A DNA stretch of 7,779 bases from Clostridiaceae bacterium (GTDB lineage Bacteria; Bacillota; Clostridia; DSM-8532). The stretch's first letter is position 1; every line of letters begins with the position of its first letter. Position numbers and translations under genes: made by a program. The notes beneath the pieces were generated by a model. It was given only the letters and a program-made list of their open reading frames with translations, was not told where the DNA came from and did not search any database. The stretch spans positions 1 through 7,779 of the forward strand of contig DUSJ01000258.1 of the NCBI GenBank assembly GCA_012842645.1, in the 5' to 3' direction. Of this stretch, positions 6,266 to 7,779 are shown one piece after another.

Positions 6266-7452
6266 TTATCAGAGTCCTTTCCCGTGCTCAGCGGCAGTGA
6301 AAAGCTCACAGTGGTTCCAACGCCTTCTTCACTGCTGATGCCCACGTCTCCGCCATGCTTGTCTATTATCTTTTTGACGGTAGCAAGGCCAATACCGTAG
6401 CCTTCAAACTCGCTTTGCGTATGCATCCTCTGGAAGATACCGAACAGCTTGGAGGCGTATTTCATGTTAAAACCTACACCGTTGTCTGTCACGGAAAAGC
6501 GGATCATATTGCCGTCTGTGGAATGTTTAACGCTGATCCGCGCCTGTTCCCTGTTACGGGTAAACTTGACGGCATTGGACAGGATATTGCTGACAACCTG
6601 CTTGAGCAGGACGACGTCGCCGGTTACCCCGGGAAGCCTGCCCTCGATCTCGAACACAATGCTCCTGTTCTTAATGGGTTTTACAATCTCTTCAAAAGTA
6701 GTTCTGAAAAGGACGTCCATATCGACGGCCGCAAACTCCGGCTGGGCTTTCGCAGTCATGGAATACAGCAGGAGATTGTCGATAAGGTCGAACATATTTC
6801 CGCATATATCCCTGATGTTCAGTATCATGTTCCTGACTTCTTCGCTGAGTTCACTGCCGTGATCTTCAAGGATGTATTTTGAATAGTAGTCGATCGATCT
6901 CAACGGAGATTTCAGGTCATGGGACACTGTGTAAGCAAACGCTTCCAGTTCCTTTATGGCGTCGCTCAGCTGGGCGGTCCTCTCCCGGACCTTTCTTTCC
7001 AGCTCTTCGTTCATTTTTATGATTTGTCTTGTTTTTTCATCAAGTTCCTTTTTGGTATTATACTTGTCGATTGCCTGGCGGACTGTGAGTACCAGATCTT
7101 CCCTCGACCAGGGTTTCTGTATGTACCTGAACAAACCGGCATTGTTGATTGCATACTGTATGCCGTCGATGTCGGTATAACCTGTCAGCATTATTTTCAG
7201 GGCATCGGGAACCAGCTTGTTCAAATCAGCAAGCAATACGTCTCCCGGGATTCCGGGCATCCTCTGGTCGGAGATTATCACGATGAAATTATCTCCCTGA
7301 TTTACAGACTCCTCAACAATTTGAAATGCTTCTTCAGCGTTACGGGCAGTTTCAATGACGATGTTTTCAGGGAGACTGCTCATTAATTCCATTTTAAGCG
7401 CGTCAACGATCATTTCCTCGTCATCCACGCACAGAATTTTGTCTCTGCCCAT
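6262..7452 (-). CDS. Cytoplasmic REC-histidine kinase hybrid
   Basis: This 396-residue soluble protein has an N-terminal REC domain (about 3-130) followed by a coiled coil (about 135-165) and a kinase core. REC carries D10/D11, phospho-acceptor D62 in ISDQRMPG, T90 and K113 in QKPW, resembling the REC type fused to output enzymes in RpfG-like proteins. The HisKA H-box is TVSHDLKSPL with H178. The ATPase has N293 in SNILSNAVKF, DNGVGF (323-328) and GYGIGLA (about 351-357). No membrane segment or Hpt domain is seen. Having REC before the kinase suggests its kinase activity is controlled by phosphorylation from another kinase. I chose ATG at 7450-7452 because AAAGGTGG (7458-7465) lies 5 nt upstream; the GTG at 7461 lies inside that site. 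It is first in the operon and overlaps the solute-binding protein gene by 4 nt. Confidence 0.92.
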   Translation of the reverse strand: MGRDKILCVDDEEMIVDALKMELMSSLPENIVIETARNAEEAFQIVEESVNQGDNFIVIISDQRMPGIPGDVLLADLNKLVPDALKIMLTGYTDIDGIQYAINNAGLFRYIQKPWSREDLVLTVRQAIDKYNTKKELDEKTRQIIKMNEELERKVRERTAQLSDAIKELEAFAYTVSHDLKSPLRSIDYYSKYILEDHGSELSEEVRNMILNIRDICGNMFDLIDNLLLYSMTAKAQPEFAAVDMDVLFRTTFEEIVKPIKNRSIVFEIEGRLPGVTGDVVLLKQVVSNILSNAVKFTRNREQARISVKHSTDGNMIRFSVTDNGVGFNMKYASKLFGIFQRMHTQSEFEGYGIGLATVKKIIDKHGGDVGISSEEGVGTTVSFSLPLSTGKDSDK

Positions 7453-7465
7453 AAAAACCACCTTT
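7453..7465 (-). promoter_or_regulatory. Ribosome binding site of the first operon gene
   Basis: AAAGGTGG at 7458-7465 (minus strand) is 5 nt upstream of the ATG at 7450-7452. It favours that ATG over the GTG at 7459-7461, which would lie inside the site itself and would have no complementarity upstream. Confidence 0.65.
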
Positions 7466-7485
7466 GTCTTAAATATTTTTATTTA

Positions 7486-7515
7486 TATTTACCCCTATTT
7501 GAATAACACTCCCAA
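7486..7515 (-). promoter_or_regulatory. Weak candidate promoter of the five-gene operon
   Basis: On the minus strand TTGGGA (7510-7515) and TAAATA (7486-7491) are spaced by 18 bp in a very A/T-rich stretch between the proS terminator and the first gene. The start would be near 7479, about 27 nt before the ATG. Both boxes are poor matches, which would fit a regulated promoter. Several other A/T-rich hexamers are nearby, so the choice is uncertain. I see no other signal between 7453 and 7540. Confidence 0.3.
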
Positions 7516-7539
7516 AAAATTGAAGAAAATTTGCATGAT

Positions 7540-7598
7540 GAAAATAAACAGAAGGACGGTTCTCCTGTCCAGGTCAGACAAAAGAACCATCCCTCTGT
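7540..7598 (-). terminator. proS terminator, possibly a REP-like palindrome
   Basis: On the minus strand a 16-bp stem (7583-7598 with 7548-7563, two G-U pairs) closes a 19-nt loop and is followed by TTTATTTTC. It begins 14 nt after the proS stop, so it can serve as its rho-independent terminator. The arms contain GGTTCT/AGAACC flanked by GACAGAGGGA and TCCTTCTGT. Each half also has its own short internal pairing (GACA...TGTC and ACAG...CTGT). I recall similar GACGGTTCT-type palindromes scattered in clostridial genomes, so this may be an interspersed repeat doing a terminator's job. Confidence 0.75.
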
Positions 7599-7611
7599 CT
7601 AAATCGTTTGA

Positions 7612-7779
7612 TCAGTATGCGCGGCCCCAGTAAACCATATGCTTTGCTTCTTTGCCGCAGCAAACGCACTTGTCGCTGATCTTTTCCTGTTCGAACGGAA
7701 TGCAGCGGGCTGTCGCGGCCATCCTTTCCTTGACGGCCTTTTCACACTCCGTGTCGCCGCACCACATTGCCTTTATAAA
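7612..7779 (-). CDS. Prolyl-tRNA synthetase, C-terminal fragment (partial)
   Basis: Only the last 55 codons lie in the window; the gene continues past the right edge. The protein charges tRNA-Pro with proline in the cytoplasm. The visible tail contains MWCGDTECE, then [20 protein letters not shown] and ends [10 protein letters not shown]. This is the C-terminal zinc-binding domain of the archaeal/eukaryote-type (short) ProRS, with its terminal Tyr. The expected four cysteines are present as a Cys-x4-Cys pair (C7, C12 of the fragment) and a Cys-x2-Cys pair (C38, C41). The Escherichia coli-type ProRS lacks this tail. A housekeeping gene on the same strand, it is separated from the sensor operon by a hairpin terminator and is probably not co-regulated with it. 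Confidence 0.93.
   Translation of the reverse strand, partial: FIKAMWCGDTECEKAVKERMAATARCIPFEQEKISDKCVCCGKEAKHMVYWGRAY

Noticed and set aside
6355..6882. A 175-codon plus-strand reading frame
   Set aside because: It is antisense to the REC-kinase ATPase region, whose motifs are intact on the minus strand; no domain or start signals.
7450..7461. GTG at 7459-7461 as start of the REC-kinase
   Set aside because: It sits inside the AAAGGTGG ribosome binding site of the ATG three codons later and has no site of its own.
7453..7547. Sigma-54 or sporulation sigma promoter before the operon
   Set aside because: No GG/GC-spaced sigma-54 boxes and no convincing sporulation-type pair were found; only a weak housekeeping-like candidate remains.
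7540..7612. T-box or other riboswitch near proS
   Set aside because: The structure is downstream of the proS stop codon, has no T-box sequence or specifier loop, and fits a terminator or repeat better.
7355..7633. A 92-codon plus-strand reading frame across the 7453-7611 spacer
   Set aside because: It begins antisense to the REC-kinase, crosses the operon leader and the palindrome, and ends in antisense proS; its RRTVLLSRSD-type peptide comes from the repeat arms.

Overview
The window looks like a chromosomal segment of a low-to-moderate GC Clostridia-type Firmicute. The evidence is the C-terminal zinc-binding tail of an archaeal/eukaryote-type prolyl-tRNA synthetase, a YesN-type (REC plus AraC) response regulator, a clostridial-looking membrane-anchored M23 peptidase, strong AGGAGG-like ribosome binding sites, and a palindromic repeat of a kind I recall from clostridial genomes. 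Every gene I can support lies on the minus strand, so the window reads from right to left.

Right end (7540-7779): the last 55 codons of proS, then a 16-bp hairpin (7548-7598) followed by a U-rich tract. It probably terminates proS and also resembles a REP-like interspersed palindrome.

Centre (647-7452): five tightly spaced genes, probably one operon. In transcription order they are a cytoplasmic REC-histidine kinase (6262-7452), a membrane-tethered family-3 solute-binding protein (5384-6265), a transmembrane PAS histidine kinase with an enlarged dimerisation region (3186-5384), a YesN-type response regulator (2057-3166), and a membrane-anchored M23 peptidase (647-2014). The first three genes overlap by 4 and 1 nt, the next gap is 19 nt and the last is 42 nt. 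A reasonable model, which is inference, is that an extracellular solute bound by the tethered protein is read by the transmembrane kinase. That kinase would phosphorylate the AraC-type regulator, with the REC-kinase as a second input. The peptidase would be an output or a co-expressed cell-wall enzyme.

Left end (1-640): three tRNA genes in two transcription units. tRNA-His (GTG) has its own near-consensus promoter. tRNA-Gln (TTG) and tRNA-Lys (TTT) share a promoter with consensus -35 and -10 boxes and end at a textbook rho-independent terminator. All three encode CCA. The 210-bp spacer between His and Gln holds a 12-bp hairpin and a nested palindrome. The first 57 bases resemble another interspersed palindromic repeat. 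No stretch longer than 300 bases lacks a gene. I see no mobile-element genes, CRISPR array or riboswitch.
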